Shown in pieces: positions 8,182-17,809 of a stretch of DNA of 64,000 nt. The translations under genes were made by a program, and so were the position numbers. Location: NCBI RefSeq assembly GCF_000194605.1, contig NC_015321.1, forward strand, positions 2,232,001 to 2,296,000, written 5' to 3'. Numbering within the stretch: position 1 is the first letter of the stretch; every line of letters starts with the position of its first letter. The notes beneath the pieces are model-generated. The model had not been told where the DNA came from and did not search any database. It saw only the letters and a program-made list of their open reading frames with translations. The DNA is from Fluviicola taffensis DSM 16823. Lineage in GTDB: Bacteria; Bacteroidota; Bacteroidia; Flavobacteriales_D; Crocinitomicaceae.

Positions 8182-9525
8182 ATGGGAAGAAAATTATTAT
8201 TGGAACACATAGACGTTCCTGGAATCGAATCGTTTGAAGTCTACCGCAAAAATGGTGGTTACCGTTCTGTGGAAAAAGCTTTGAAAACGATGTCTCCACA
8301 AAATGTGGTAGAAGAAGTTCAAGCATCTGGATTGAGAGGTCGAGGAGGAGCAGGATTCCCTACAGGAATGAAATGGTCTTTCTTGGCAAAACCGGAAGGA
8401 GTTCCACGTTACTTATTGTGTAACGCAGATGAGTCTGAACCTGGAACGTTCAAGGATCGTTACTTGATGGAGAAAATCCCACATCTTTTGGTAGAAGGAA
8501 TGATTGTTTCTTCGTACGCTTTGGGGTGTAATCAATCATACATTTATATCCGTGGAGAATACATGTGGGTGTTGGAAATTGTGGAAAAAGCAATTGCCGA
8601 AGCATACGCAAATGGTTTTCTTGGAAAAAATATCTTAGGATCAGGATACGACTTAGATTTAGCTATTGCGCCAGGTGGTGGAGCTTATATCTGTGGTGAA
8701 GAAACTGCATTGATTGAATCATTGGAGGGGAAACGTGGAAATCCGCGTATCAAGCCACCATTCCCGGCTGTAAAAGGTTTGTGGGGATGTCCAACTGTAG
8801 TGAACAATGTAGAATCCATTGCAGCAGTTGTTCCAATCGTAAATGACGGAGGGGCTGAATACGCAAAAATAGGTATTGGAAAAAGTACAGGAACAAAGTT
8901 GATTTCAGCTTGTGGAAACTTGGTAAAACCGGGTGTTTACGAAATTGAATTGGGAATGACTGTCGAAGAATTCATCTACTCAGACGAGTGGTGTGGAGGA
9001 ATCGCTAACGGAAAAAAGATCAAGGCTTGTGTACCAGGTGGATCTTCCGTTCCAATTTTACCAGCAAACCTGATTACAAAAACAGCGGAAGGAGTGGATC
9101 GCTTAATGTCATACGAAGGTTTGGCAGAAGGTGGTTTTGCAACTGGTTCCATGTTGGGTTCAGGAGGTTTCATTGTATTTGATGAAGACCAATGTATTGT
9201 TAGAAATACTTGGAATTTTGCACGTTTCTATGCACACGAATCTTGCGGACAATGTTCACCTTGTCGTGAAGGAACTGGATGGATGGAGAAAGTACTTCGT
9301 CGTTTGGAAAACGGACAAGGTCACATGCACGACATCGATTTGTTGGCAGAGATCAACAAGAAAATAGAAGGAAACACGATTTGTCCACTAGGTGATGCAG
9401 CAGCATGGCCAGTAGCGGCGGCAATTCGTCATTTTAGAGAAGAATTTGAATGGCATGTAACTCATCCAGATGAAGCGGTAAAACGCAACTTTGGGATTGC
9501 GTCTAATCACATGCCTTTAGTATAA
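8182..9525 (+). CDS. nuoF: NADH-quinone oxidoreductase subunit F
   Basis: This is the 51-kDa-type catalytic subunit, which binds NADH, FMN and 4Fe-4S cluster N3. In the 447-residue sequence the glycine-rich GLRGRGGAGFPTG binds NADH/FMN and GGGAYICGEETALIESLEG completes the FMN pocket. ESCGQCSPCREG plus the later NTICPLGDAAAWP supply the four N3 cysteines. It is tightly placed between nuoE and nuoG. Confidence 0.97.
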   Translation: MGRKLLLEHIDVPGIESFEVYRKNGGYRSVEKALKTMSPQNVVEEVQASGLRGRGGAGFPTGMKWSFLAKPEGVPRYLLCNADESEPGTFKDRYLMEKIPHLLVEGMIVSSYALGCNQSYIYIRGEYMWVLEIVEKAIAEAYANGFLGKNILGSGYDLDLAIAPGGGAYICGEETALIESLEGKRGNPRIKPPFPAVKGLWGCPTVVNNVESIAAVVPIVNDGGAEYAKIGIGKSTGTKLISACGNLVKPGVYEIELGMTVEEFIYSDEWCGGIANGKKIKACVPGGSSVPILPANLITKTAEGVDRLMSYEGLAEGGFATGSMLGSGGFIVFDEDQCIVRNTWNFARFYAHESCGQCSPCREGTGWMEKVLRRLENGQGHMHDIDLLAEINKKIEGNTICPLGDAAAWPVAAAIRHFREEFEWHVTHPDEAVKRNFGIASNHMPLV

Positions 9526-9538
9526 AAGAGATCCCATT

Positions 9539-10507
9539 ATGGTAAAAGTTATCATTGACGATATCGAAGTTGAAGTAGAACCGGGAACAACCATCCTGAA
9601 TGCTGCTCGTAAGATCGGTGGAGATGTAGTTCCTCCTGCAATGTGCTATTACAGCAAGTTGCAAGGAAGTGGAGGTAAATGTAGAACGTGTTTGGTTGAA
9701 GTAGCCGCTGGTTCTACAGCAGATCCGCGCCCGATGCCGAAATTGGTTGCATCTTGTTCTACTCCAGTAATGGATGGAATGATTGTGAAGAACAAAACAT
9801 CAGAACGCGTTTACGATAATCGTGCAGCTGTAACGGAGTTTTTGTTGATCAATCACCCATTGGATTGCCCGATTTGTGATCAGGCTGGTGAGTGTCATTT
9901 GCAAGACCTTGGTTTCGAACACGGAAAAGAAGGAACGCGCTACGAAGAGAAACGCAGAACCTTTGATCCGATTGATATCGGTGACAAAATCAAATTGCAC
10001 ATGAATCGTTGCATTTTGTGCTACCGTTGTGTTTATGTGGCAAATCAATTGACTGATAAACGCGTTCATGGAATCATGCATCGTGGAGATCATGCAGAAA
10101 TTTCAACTTATATCGAGCAGGCAATTGATAACGATTTCTCCGGAAACGTCATCGATGTATGTCCAGTAGGAGCATTGACAGATAAAACATTCCGATTCAA
10201 AAGTCGTGTGTGGTTTTTGAAACCAATGGAAGCTTCTTGCGAGTGTACAAAGTGTGCTGGAAAAGCGGTTGTTTGGATGTTCGGAGATGAAATTTACCGT
10301 GTTACTGGTCGCAAAGATAAGTATGGTGAAATCGAAGACATCGATGGAAAAACAGCTTGGATTTGTAACGAATGTCGTTTCGATAAGAAAGATAAAAGTC
10401 AATGGAATATTGAAGGTCCAAGAGTAATCAATCGTCATTCAGTGATCGCACAAAATCAATACTTGGTTGACGAGCGCCTCGAATCCAAAAAACTAACAGG
10501 AAAATAA
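9539..10507 (+). CDS. nuoG: Short NADH-quinone oxidoreductase subunit G
   Basis: This is the electron-transfer subunit of the NADH module. It has only 322 residues instead of the 700-900 of the full-length family. The N-terminal 2Fe-2S domain (KCRTCLVEV) is present. So are the His-Cys3 cluster motif HPLDCPICDQAGEC and a further 4Fe-4S pair (NRCILCYRCVY and VIDVCPVGA). A C-terminal segment with CECTKC and CNEC remains, but the whole molybdopterin-oxidoreductase-like domain is missing. The ORF is intact and flanked closely by nuoF and nuoH, so it is a compact form rather than a broken gene. Confidence 0.93.
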   Translation: MVKVIIDDIEVEVEPGTTILNAARKIGGDVVPPAMCYYSKLQGSGGKCRTCLVEVAAGSTADPRPMPKLVASCSTPVMDGMIVKNKTSERVYDNRAAVTEFLLINHPLDCPICDQAGECHLQDLGFEHGKEGTRYEEKRRTFDPIDIGDKIKLHMNRCILCYRCVYVANQLTDKRVHGIMHRGDHAEISTYIEQAIDNDFSGNVIDVCPVGALTDKTFRFKSRVWFLKPMEASCECTKCAGKAVVWMFGDEIYRVTGRKDKYGEIEDIDGKTAWICNECRFDKKDKSQWNIEGPRVINRHSVIAQNQYLVDERLESKKLTGK

Positions 10508-10508
10508 G

Positions 10509-11639
10509 ATGATCATAAAATTAATCATAGTTGTTGCGTTATTCGCAATCACATTGGGGATCGCAGCTTATTTGACTCTGATGGAGCGAAAAGTTGCAGC
10601 CTGGATGCAGGATCGTATCGGGCCAGACAGAGCAGGACCGTTTGGTTTGCTTCAGCCGCTCGCAGATGGTGGAAAAATGTTCTTCAAAGAAGATTTCAGA
10701 CCAACCAATGCAGATAAATGGTTGTTTATCATTGGGCCGGGAATTGCCATGTTTACTTCACTCATTACAGGTGCAGTAATTCCTTGGGGACCAGATTTGA
10801 AAATCGCCGGTGAATCAATTGCTTTGCAGGTTGCAGACGTAAATATTGGAATTCTCTTCATTATGGGAGCAGTTTCCATTGGAGTTTACGGGATCATGAT
10901 CGGAGGTTGGGCTTCCAATAATAAATTTGCCTTGTTCGGAGCAATTCGTGCAAGTTCTCAAATGATCTCCTACGAGTTAGCGATGGGAGTTTCCGTAATT
11001 ACCATCGTTTTGATGACGGGTTCTTTGAGTATCCGTGAAATCGTTGATCAGCAACATGGTTTCTGGGATAACGGATGGTTCTCTTGGAATGTGTTCAAAC
11101 AACCGATTTGTTTCGTCGTATTCTTAATTACGGCTTTGGCAGAATGTAACCGTGCTCCGTTCGATTTAGCGGAATGTGAATCCGAGTTGATTGGTGGTTA
11201 CCACACAGAATACGGTGCTATGAAATTAGGATTCTTCCTATTCGCAGAATATGTAAACATGTTCATTTCTTGTGCAGTTATTTCGGCATTGTTCTTCGGA
11301 GGATACAACTTCCCAGGAATGGACAACTTCTCAGGAAATACGTTAGCAATTCTTGGAACCTTGGTTTTCTTCGCAAAAACATTCTTCTTCATCTTCGTAT
11401 TCATGTGGATTCGTTGGACATTGCCGCGTTTTCGTTACGATCAGTTGATGCACATTGGTTGGAAAAAAATGATTCCTATCGCATTAATCAACTTGTTGAT
11501 TACAGGAGTTGTGATTGCTTATACGGAAGGTTGGTTCTCTAAAAGTAAGGAAAACGAATCTGCAAGTAATGCAAAAATGGAGGAGCCTTTGGGTGTGAAT
11601 ACATCCATTGAAAAGACTAAAACTGGAAATAGCTTATAA
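10509..11639 (+). CDS. nuoH: NADH-quinone oxidoreductase subunit H
   Basis: This polytopic membrane subunit of complex I forms the quinone tunnel with NuoB and NuoD. The conserved LMERKVAAWMQDRIGPDRAG loop follows the first helix, and ALAECNRAPFDLAECESEL is the typical cytoplasmic loop. The 376-residue product is somewhat longer than many NuoH because of a hydrophilic C-terminal tail of about 35 residues rich in K, E, S and N. The ATG is 2 bp after the nuoG stop. Confidence 0.97.
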   Translation: MIIKLIIVVALFAITLGIAAYLTLMERKVAAWMQDRIGPDRAGPFGLLQPLADGGKMFFKEDFRPTNADKWLFIIGPGIAMFTSLITGAVIPWGPDLKIAGESIALQVADVNIGILFIMGAVSIGVYGIMIGGWASNNKFALFGAIRASSQMISYELAMGVSVITIVLMTGSLSIREIVDQQHGFWDNGWFSWNVFKQPICFVVFLITALAECNRAPFDLAECESELIGGYHTEYGAMKLGFFLFAEYVNMFISCAVISALFFGGYNFPGMDNFSGNTLAILGTLVFFAKTFFFIFVFMWIRWTLPRFRYDQLMHIGWKKMIPIALINLLITGVVIAYTEGWFSKSKENESASNAKMEEPLGVNTSIEKTKTGNSL

Positions 11640-11641
11640 GA

Positions 11642-12181
11642 ATGGAAAGTTTATCAAATCGTAAAAAAGTCGTTTCGAACAAGAAGATGACCTTCATGGA
11701 GAAAATGTACTTCCCTGCAATTTTGGGAGGTATGTGGATTACTTTGAAGCATGTTTTCAAGAAACATAATACTGTTAAATATCCGGAAGTTAAACGCGAG
11801 TTTGCACCTGTTTATAGAGGACAACACGTATTAAAGCGTGACGAAGAAGGAAGAGAAAATTGCACAGCATGCGGATTATGCGCAGTGGCTTGTCCAGCAG
11901 AAGCAATCACAATGACTTCGGAAGAACGTAAAAAAGGCGAAGAGCATTTATACCGCGAGGAGAAATATGCAACGACCTATGAAATCAATATGTTGCGTTG
12001 TATTTTTTGTGGTTTGTGCGAAGAAGCATGTCCAAAAGAAGCAATTTTCTTAACAGATCGTATCGTTCCTACTTATTTTGAACGCAATGATTTTATCTAC
12101 GGAAAAGATAAATTGGTTGAACCAGTTGATCAGCGTGTAGACATTAGTAAAAGACAATTAACCGGAAAAAGACCTGCGTAA
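11642..12181 (+). CDS. nuoI: NADH-quinone oxidoreductase subunit I
   Basis: This ferredoxin-like subunit carries 4Fe-4S clusters N6a and N6b between NuoG and NuoB. Two full motifs are present in the 179-residue protein: CTACGLCAVACPAEAI at about residue 74 and CIFCGLCEEACPKEAI at about residue 120. The gene ends with a one-base overlap with the nuoJ start. Confidence 0.97.
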   Translation: MESLSNRKKVVSNKKMTFMEKMYFPAILGGMWITLKHVFKKHNTVKYPEVKREFAPVYRGQHVLKRDEEGRENCTACGLCAVACPAEAITMTSEERKKGEEHLYREEKYATTYEINMLRCIFCGLCEEACPKEAIFLTDRIVPTYFERNDFIYGKDKLVEPVDQRVDISKRQLTGKRPA

Positions 12182-12693
12182 TGAGTTTAGATAGTATATT
12201 TTATATTCTTGGTGGATTGACTATTGGAACAGCCTTGATGGTTGTTTTGAGTAAACACCCTGTGAGAAGTGTATTGTACTTAGTACTTACATTCTTCTTA
12301 ATCTCTGCGAACTACGTTTTGATGAATGCTCAGTTCATCGCCATTGTAAACATTATCGTTTATGCAGGAGCAATCATGGTCCTTTTCTTATTCGTATTGA
12401 TGTTATTGAACCTCAATAAGGAAAACGAACCAAAACATTCTCCTATGATGACCATCGGAGCTGCTGTTGCTGGAGGAAGTCTATTCCTAGTAGTGGTTGC
12501 AGCAATGCGCGATGCAATTCTGGCAACTCCAATGATTGATGCGAATTCTGAAAAAGTAGGATTGGTTGAGAACTTGGGGCAAATTCTATTTACAAAATAC
12601 GTACTTCCTTTTGAAGTTTCTTCAGTATTGTTCTTGGCAGCAATGGTTGGGGCAGTTCTTTTAGCGAAGAAAGAAAAACAAACTATAGATTGA
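12181..12693 (+). CDS. nuoJ: NADH-quinone oxidoreductase subunit J
   Basis: This membrane-arm subunit of complex I has 170 residues and about five transmembrane helices. The segment [20 protein letters not shown] is the conserved third helix of the family, with its pi-bulge. It overlaps nuoI by one base and is followed by nuoK after one base. Confidence 0.95.
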   Translation: MSLDSIFYILGGLTIGTALMVVLSKHPVRSVLYLVLTFFLISANYVLMNAQFIAIVNIIVYAGAIMVLFLFVLMLLNLNKENEPKHSPMMTIGAAVAGGSLFLVVVAAMRDAILATPMIDANSEKVGLVENLGQILFTKYVLPFEVSSVLFLAAMVGAVLLAKKEKQTID

Positions 12694-12694
12694 T

Positions 12695-13024
12695 ATGTTA
12701 TTAGCGACATTATTTGAATCAGGGGTAAAGATTGAACACTACATGGTACTTGCTACGGCATTGTTTGTCATAGGTGTGTTTGGTGTGCTTTACCGTAAGA
12801 ATGCAATCATTTTATTGATGTGTATTGAATTAATGCTCAATGCAGTGAATTTGTTACTGGTAGCGTTTTCAACATATTTCGGGCAGGCAGACGGACAACT
12901 TTTTGTGTTCTTCGTCATGGTTGTGGCTGCTGCTGAAGCAACGGTAGGTCTTTCGATTTTAGTGCTTCTTTTCCGCAATACCCGTTCAGTGGATATTCGA
13001 TTGTTTAACAAATTAAAAAACTAA
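12695..13024 (+). CDS. nuoK: NADH-quinone oxidoreductase subunit K
   Basis: This three-helix membrane subunit is homologous to MrpC. The 109-residue sequence has [16 protein letters not shown], the conserved glutamate in the second helix ([12 protein letters not shown]) and the third-helix glutamate in [13 protein letters not shown], both proposed proton-transfer residues. An internal ATG around 12743 (HYMVLAT) is possible but would remove the first helix residues, so the first ATG is kept. Confidence 0.95.
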   Translation: MLLATLFESGVKIEHYMVLATALFVIGVFGVLYRKNAIILLMCIELMLNAVNLLLVAFSTYFGQADGQLFVFFVMVVAAAEATVGLSILVLLFRNTRSVDIRLFNKLKN

Positions 13025-13027
13025 AAC

Positions 13028-14953
13028 ATGTCGGTATCACAAATACTTCCTTTGATTTTATTGCTTCCGTTAATGGGGGCATTTATCAATGGTACAATAG
13101 GGAAATCTCTTTCAAAAGTGATGGTGGGAACGATTGCAACAGGTGTAATGGCCGTTTCGTTTGTTCTTGCAGTGATGGCTTTTATGAGCGTACAGCATGG
13201 TGAATCGGTAACGGTTCATTTGTTTACAATGATTAAAACAAGTTCATTCTCTTTAAATGCAAGATTGTTCGCAGATAATTTATCCATGTGGATGACCTTA
13301 ATTGTAACAGGTGTTGGAACATTGATTCATTTGTTCTCCATGGGTTACATGAAGCATGATGCTGGATATTACAAGTTCTTCACCTATTTGAATCTCTTCA
13401 TTTTTGCGATGTTGGTTCTGGTTTTGGGAAGCAATTATTTCATGTTGTTCTTCGGATGGGAAGGTGTAGGAATTTGTTCATATTTGTTGATTGGATTCTG
13501 GTACCAAGACTTCAAAAACACATTGGCTGCTCGCAAGGCATTCATCATGAATCGTATTGGAGACTTAGGTTTATTGATAGGTTTATTCTTGATTCTTGGA
13601 AAATTCGGAACATTGGAATACGGAGAAGTTGCGAATGCAGTAATGACAGAAGGATTCGAAATCTCTGAAATGCTCATCTTCGGTATTACAATCTGTTTGT
13701 TTATCGGTGCAACTGGTAAATCGGCTCAAATTCCTTTGTTTACATGGTTACCTGATGCGATGGCTGGACCAACTCCAGTTTCTGCATTGATTCACGCTGC
13801 AACGATGGTAACAGCTGGTATTTTCTTAACGGTTCGTTCTAATTTCTTATTCGAATTGGATGGTGCGCATCTAACAAAAGATATCATGTTGTACGTTGGT
13901 TTGGCAACTTCGATTGTTGCAGCATTCATTGCGATGCGTCAAAACGACATCAAAAAAGTATTGGCTTATTCAACGGTTTCTCAATTGGGGATGTTATTTG
14001 TAGCATTGGGAATGGGAGCTTACACAGCGGCTATGTTCCACGTTACAACACACGCATTCTTCAAAGCATTGTTATTCTTAGGATCTGGAAGTGTGATTCA
14101 TGCTATGTCTGACGAACAAGATATTCGTAAAATGGGAGGACTTCGCAAGAAAATTCCAATTACACACATTACCTTCTTAATTGGAACTTTAGCAATTTCA
14201 GGTATTCCATTGCTTTCTGGTTTCTATTCGAAAGATGAAATTATCGGTCATGCATTCGAATCACACAAATTCGTGTATTTCGCATTGATGTTTAGTTCAG
14301 CTTTGACTGCGATTTATATGTTCCGTTTGTATTTCGTGACTTTCTTCGGAACATTCCGTGGCACGCACGAACAAGAGCATCATTTACATGAAGGTCCTGC
14401 TTCTATGACTTTGCCTTTGGTAATTCTTGCGATTCTTTCCATCTTTGGTGGATTGTTGAATTTACCAGGTGTTTTCCTCCACAATGGAACACATTGGTTG
14501 TCTCATTACTATGCTCATAATGTTTCTGGTTCTGGAATTCAAATGGGTGAGCATGCAGATCCAAATACAACATTGATGTTGATGGTTGCTGCGGGAGCGA
14601 TGGCTGTTATTATTGCAATTGTAACATACATTGTTTATGTGAAGAAAAATAGTCTTCCAGCTGCAGATGAGGATGTGAAAGGTTTAGCAAAAGCGTCTGC
14701 CATGAAATTGTACTTTGATGAGATTTACGACTTCTTGTTTGTGAGACCTGTTCTTTGGATTTCTGAAAAAGGAGCACATTATTTTGAAGGTGTATTTTTA
14801 CACCGTAGTGTGGTTGGAATTGGAAAAGTGATTGGAAAATCAGGAGATTTAGTCCGTAAAATTCAAACGGGAAGAACAGACAATTACATTCTTTGGATGG
14901 TTTTCGGAATCATTGGGTTAATTGTTTATTACATTATCTATTATAAAAACTAA
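13028..14953 (+). CDS. nuoL: NADH-quinone oxidoreductase subunit L
   Basis: This is the distal antiporter-like proton-pumping subunit. The 641-residue protein has many transmembrane helices. Conserved segments include FFGWEGVGICSYLLIGFW with the key glutamate, TWLPDAMAGPTPVSALIHAA, and AFFKALLFLGSGSVIHAM with the conserved lysine. A long amphipathic C-terminal region and final helix match the lateral arm of NuoL. Confidence 0.97.
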   Translation: MSVSQILPLILLLPLMGAFINGTIGKSLSKVMVGTIATGVMAVSFVLAVMAFMSVQHGESVTVHLFTMIKTSSFSLNARLFADNLSMWMTLIVTGVGTLIHLFSMGYMKHDAGYYKFFTYLNLFIFAMLVLVLGSNYFMLFFGWEGVGICSYLLIGFWYQDFKNTLAARKAFIMNRIGDLGLLIGLFLILGKFGTLEYGEVANAVMTEGFEISEMLIFGITICLFIGATGKSAQIPLFTWLPDAMAGPTPVSALIHAATMVTAGIFLTVRSNFLFELDGAHLTKDIMLYVGLATSIVAAFIAMRQNDIKKVLAYSTVSQLGMLFVALGMGAYTAAMFHVTTHAFFKALLFLGSGSVIHAMSDEQDIRKMGGLRKKIPITHITFLIGTLAISGIPLLSGFYSKDEIIGHAFESHKFVYFALMFSSALTAIYMFRLYFVTFFGTFRGTHEQEHHLHEGPASMTLPLVILAILSIFGGLLNLPGVFLHNGTHWLSHYYAHNVSGSGIQMGEHADPNTTLMLMVAAGAMAVIIAIVTYIVYVKKNSLPAADEDVKGLAKASAMKLYFDEIYDFLFVRPVLWISEKGAHYFEGVFLHRSVVGIGKVIGKSGDLVRKIQTGRTDNYILWMVFGIIGLIVYYIIYYKN

Positions 14954-14956
14954 GAC

Positions 14957-16393
14957 GTGGAAATTCTTTTATTTATTTTACCAGTTTTCTTTGCGTTATC
15001 GGTATTGATCGTCCCTAAAAGTGGCGTTCGTGCATACGGAATTATCGGTTCGCTTGCCGTTTTAGGTGTTGTAATAGCATGTATGACGCAGTACAACAAT
15101 GATGGAACAGTTCAATTATTTGCAAATAAACAATGGTTGTTTGGAATTACCCTTAGCTTTGGCTACGATGGAATTTCTTTACTCATGCTGTTATTGACAG
15201 CAGTATTGGTTCCATTGGTTTTGGTATCTAATTTCAAAAATGAATTGGCAGAAAATCGCTTGTTTACAAGTATGGTTTTCTTCATGCAATTGGGTCTAAT
15301 TGGCGTGTTCATTTCAATGGATGGATTGTGGTTCTACGTTTTCTGGGAAATTACCTTAATTCCGATCTTCTTAATCTCTTGGTGGTTTGGTGCCCCGGAA
15401 AGAAAGGCAGCATTGATGAAATTCTTCATTTACACATTTGTAGGATCTCTTGCTATGTTGGCAGCTTTAATCGGAATCAAAGTAAACGCAGCATCTTTCC
15501 AGATCGAAGATTTGAAAGCAGTTGTCTTTACTTCTAAAACCGCTTGTTGGTTGGCGCTTGGATTCTTCTTGGCATTTGCCATTAAAATTCCAATTTTTCC
15601 TTTCCATACGTGGCAGCCTGATACCTATACGAAGTCTCCAATGGCTGGTACTATGTTACTTTCTGGTATTATGCTGAAAATGGCTCTATACGGAATGATT
15701 CGCTGGATGATTCCATTATTTCCAGAAGCAATGCCTTGTTTACAGTATTTTGTTATCGTTTTAGCTACAATTGGTGTTGTTTATGCAGCGGTTATTGCCA
15801 TTAAACAAAAAGATATCAAGCGTGTATTCGCATTTGCTTCGATGTCTCACGTTGGATTAATTGCTGCAGCAATCATGGTTTGGGATTTTGATGCTTTATC
15901 AGGAAGTATGGTTCAAATTGTCAATCACGGATTGGTTGCAGTTGGATTGTTCCTTGCTGTAGAGATTATTGAACGCAGAACGGGAACAAGAAACTTGGCT
16001 GATTTGGGTGGATTTGCAAAACAAGCTCCGAAATTTGCATTTTGGTTTGCAGCTTTGGCGTTCGCTTCGGTTTCGGTTCCATTAACAAGCGGCTTCATTG
16101 GTGAATTTTTGATGTTAAAAGGACTTGTTGAGTTTGACATGATTATTGGAATTATTGCAGGAACAACATTGATTTTAGGAGCAGTTTATACCTTTAGAGC
16201 TTATCAATTGAGTATGTACGGTCCAGTAACAAGAGATCAATTTGCAGATTTGCATTGGTCTGAACTCTTTGTTTTGGCATTCATTGTTATCGCAGTAGTG
16301 ATTTTGGGAGTTTACCCAGCAGTGATTACGGATTTTGTAAATCCAAGTTTAAAAATAGTTTTAGAAACACTTTCAACACCTTCAGGTTTATAA
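14957..16393 (+). CDS. nuoM: NADH-quinone oxidoreductase subunit M
   Basis: This is the second antiporter-like subunit of complex I, with 478 residues. It starts at a GTG (14957) three bases after nuoL, the only suitable start before the first helix. The conserved glutamate lies in FYVFWEITLIPIFLIS, and IFPFHTWQPDTYTKSPMAGT is the family signature with a lysine close by. All expected helices appear to be present. Confidence 0.96.
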   Translation: MEILLFILPVFFALSVLIVPKSGVRAYGIIGSLAVLGVVIACMTQYNNDGTVQLFANKQWLFGITLSFGYDGISLLMLLLTAVLVPLVLVSNFKNELAENRLFTSMVFFMQLGLIGVFISMDGLWFYVFWEITLIPIFLISWWFGAPERKAALMKFFIYTFVGSLAMLAALIGIKVNAASFQIEDLKAVVFTSKTACWLALGFFLAFAIKIPIFPFHTWQPDTYTKSPMAGTMLLSGIMLKMALYGMIRWMIPLFPEAMPCLQYFVIVLATIGVVYAAVIAIKQKDIKRVFAFASMSHVGLIAAAIMVWDFDALSGSMVQIVNHGLVAVGLFLAVEIIERRTGTRNLADLGGFAKQAPKFAFWFAALAFASVSVPLTSGFIGEFLMLKGLVEFDMIIGIIAGTTLILGAVYTFRAYQLSMYGPVTRDQFADLHWSELFVLAFIVIAVVILGVYPAVITDFVNPSLKIVLETLSTPSGL

Positions 16394-16394
16394 T

Positions 16395-17774
16395 ATGGAT
16401 GCATTATTAGTTGTTTTTGCCAGTGGATTGATTTCCCTATTTGCTGCTTTTGCTAAGAAGCCTTGGTTAGTTGTAAGCTCAGCAATGATTGGTTTGTTAG
16501 CTGCCATTATCATTATTATCACTCAACTTCAAACAGGAAAAGCATTTTTTGACTTTTTGACTTATGAGGGATTGCTTTTTGATCAGTTTGCGTTGATTTT
16601 TAGCCTTGCAATCTGTGTATTATCGCTCTTAATTATTGGAATTGGTTACGAACGATTTAAAGAAAATCCAACGCATACAGGCGAGTATATTGGATTGCTT
16701 ATGTTCTCTGCCACTGGTGCCATGATTATGACAGCATATACAGATATGTTTATGTTCTTTCTTGGTTTAGAAATCCTTTCCTTACCAATCTATGTCATGG
16801 CAGGGAGTAATAAGTCAGATGTGCGCTCTTCAGAAGCATCTTTGAAGTATTTCTTAACTGGATCATTCGCAACAGGAATCTTCTTATTCGGATTGGCTTG
16901 GGTTTACGGAGCAACAGGGACGTTTAAACTTGCTGAAATTCAGATGAAAGTTGGAGAAATGGATACATTGAGTCCTATTTTAATGATTGGTGTGCTTCTA
17001 ATTATGGCTTCTTTCGTCTTTAAAATTGGAGCTGCACCTTTCCATTTTTGGAGTCCAGATGTATACGATGGGTCACCCCATGCTGTAACTGGATTTATGG
17101 CATCTGTAGTTAAAATAGCTGCGTTTTATGCTTTCCTTAAAATGTTTGCGATTTGTTTTGGTCAAGGAGAATTATTCTTATTCTGGAAAGATGCTTTGGT
17201 AGTGATGCTTATAATCACGCTGTTTGTAGGAAATTTATCAGCAATTCGCCAAACGAAATTTAAGCGCTTATTGGCTTATTCATCCATTACACATGTTGGA
17301 TATACTTTATTGCTTTTTGTTTCAGGAATTTCGTATAATATTTCTGCAGAGATCTTGTGGTTCTATATGTTTGCTTATGGATTCTCAATCGTAGGAATTA
17401 TAGCTGTGGGGATTGCGGTAAATGATTCGGAAGATCGCATTTCTTCTTTGAAAGGTTTAGGTAAACGAAATCCATTCTTGGCAATTGTAGGAATTGTTTC
17501 CTTGTTATCACTTGCTGGAATTCCTCCAACATCTGGTTTCTTTGCAAAATACATTTTATTCTCATCTGCTTGGGAAAATGCTTCTTGGTTGGTAATCATT
17601 GCTCTAATTAATTCCGGGATCAGTATTTATTATTACTTAAAAGTCATCGGAACAATTGTTTCGCCTGCAGAGGAAGAACAAGAAAAAATTAAATTATCAC
17701 CATTGACAATTGCCGTTTTAACAATTGCTCTAATCGGAATGTTAGGATTTAGCTTTATCCTTTCTTGGTTATAA
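16395..17774 (+). CDS. nuoN: NADH-quinone oxidoreductase subunit N
   Basis: This is the third antiporter-like subunit and the last gene of the operon. The 459-residue protein has the conserved glutamate in FFLGLEILSLPIYVMAG. APFHFWSPDVYDGSPHAVTG and the terminal LAGIPPTSGFFAKYILFSS are also family signatures. It starts one base after nuoM. The next gene starts within 40 bp, so transcripts may read through. Confidence 0.96.
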   Translation: MDALLVVFASGLISLFAAFAKKPWLVVSSAMIGLLAAIIIIITQLQTGKAFFDFLTYEGLLFDQFALIFSLAICVLSLLIIGIGYERFKENPTHTGEYIGLLMFSATGAMIMTAYTDMFMFFLGLEILSLPIYVMAGSNKSDVRSSEASLKYFLTGSFATGIFLFGLAWVYGATGTFKLAEIQMKVGEMDTLSPILMIGVLLIMASFVFKIGAAPFHFWSPDVYDGSPHAVTGFMASVVKIAAFYAFLKMFAICFGQGELFLFWKDALVVMLIITLFVGNLSAIRQTKFKRLLAYSSITHVGYTLLLFVSGISYNISAEILWFYMFAYGFSIVGIIAVGIAVNDSEDRISSLKGLGKRNPFLAIVGIVSLLSLAGIPPTSGFFAKYILFSSAWENASWLVIIALINSGISIYYYLKVIGTIVSPAEEEQEKIKLSPLTIAVLTIALIGMLGFSFILSWL

Positions 17775-17809
17775 TCAAGAGTTCTCCAATTTTTCATAAA
17801 ATACTAGCT

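Noticed and set aside
9539-10507. nuoG as a pseudogene because of its short length
   Set aside because: The frame is intact, spacing to nuoF and nuoH is tight, and all N-terminal cluster cysteines are kept.
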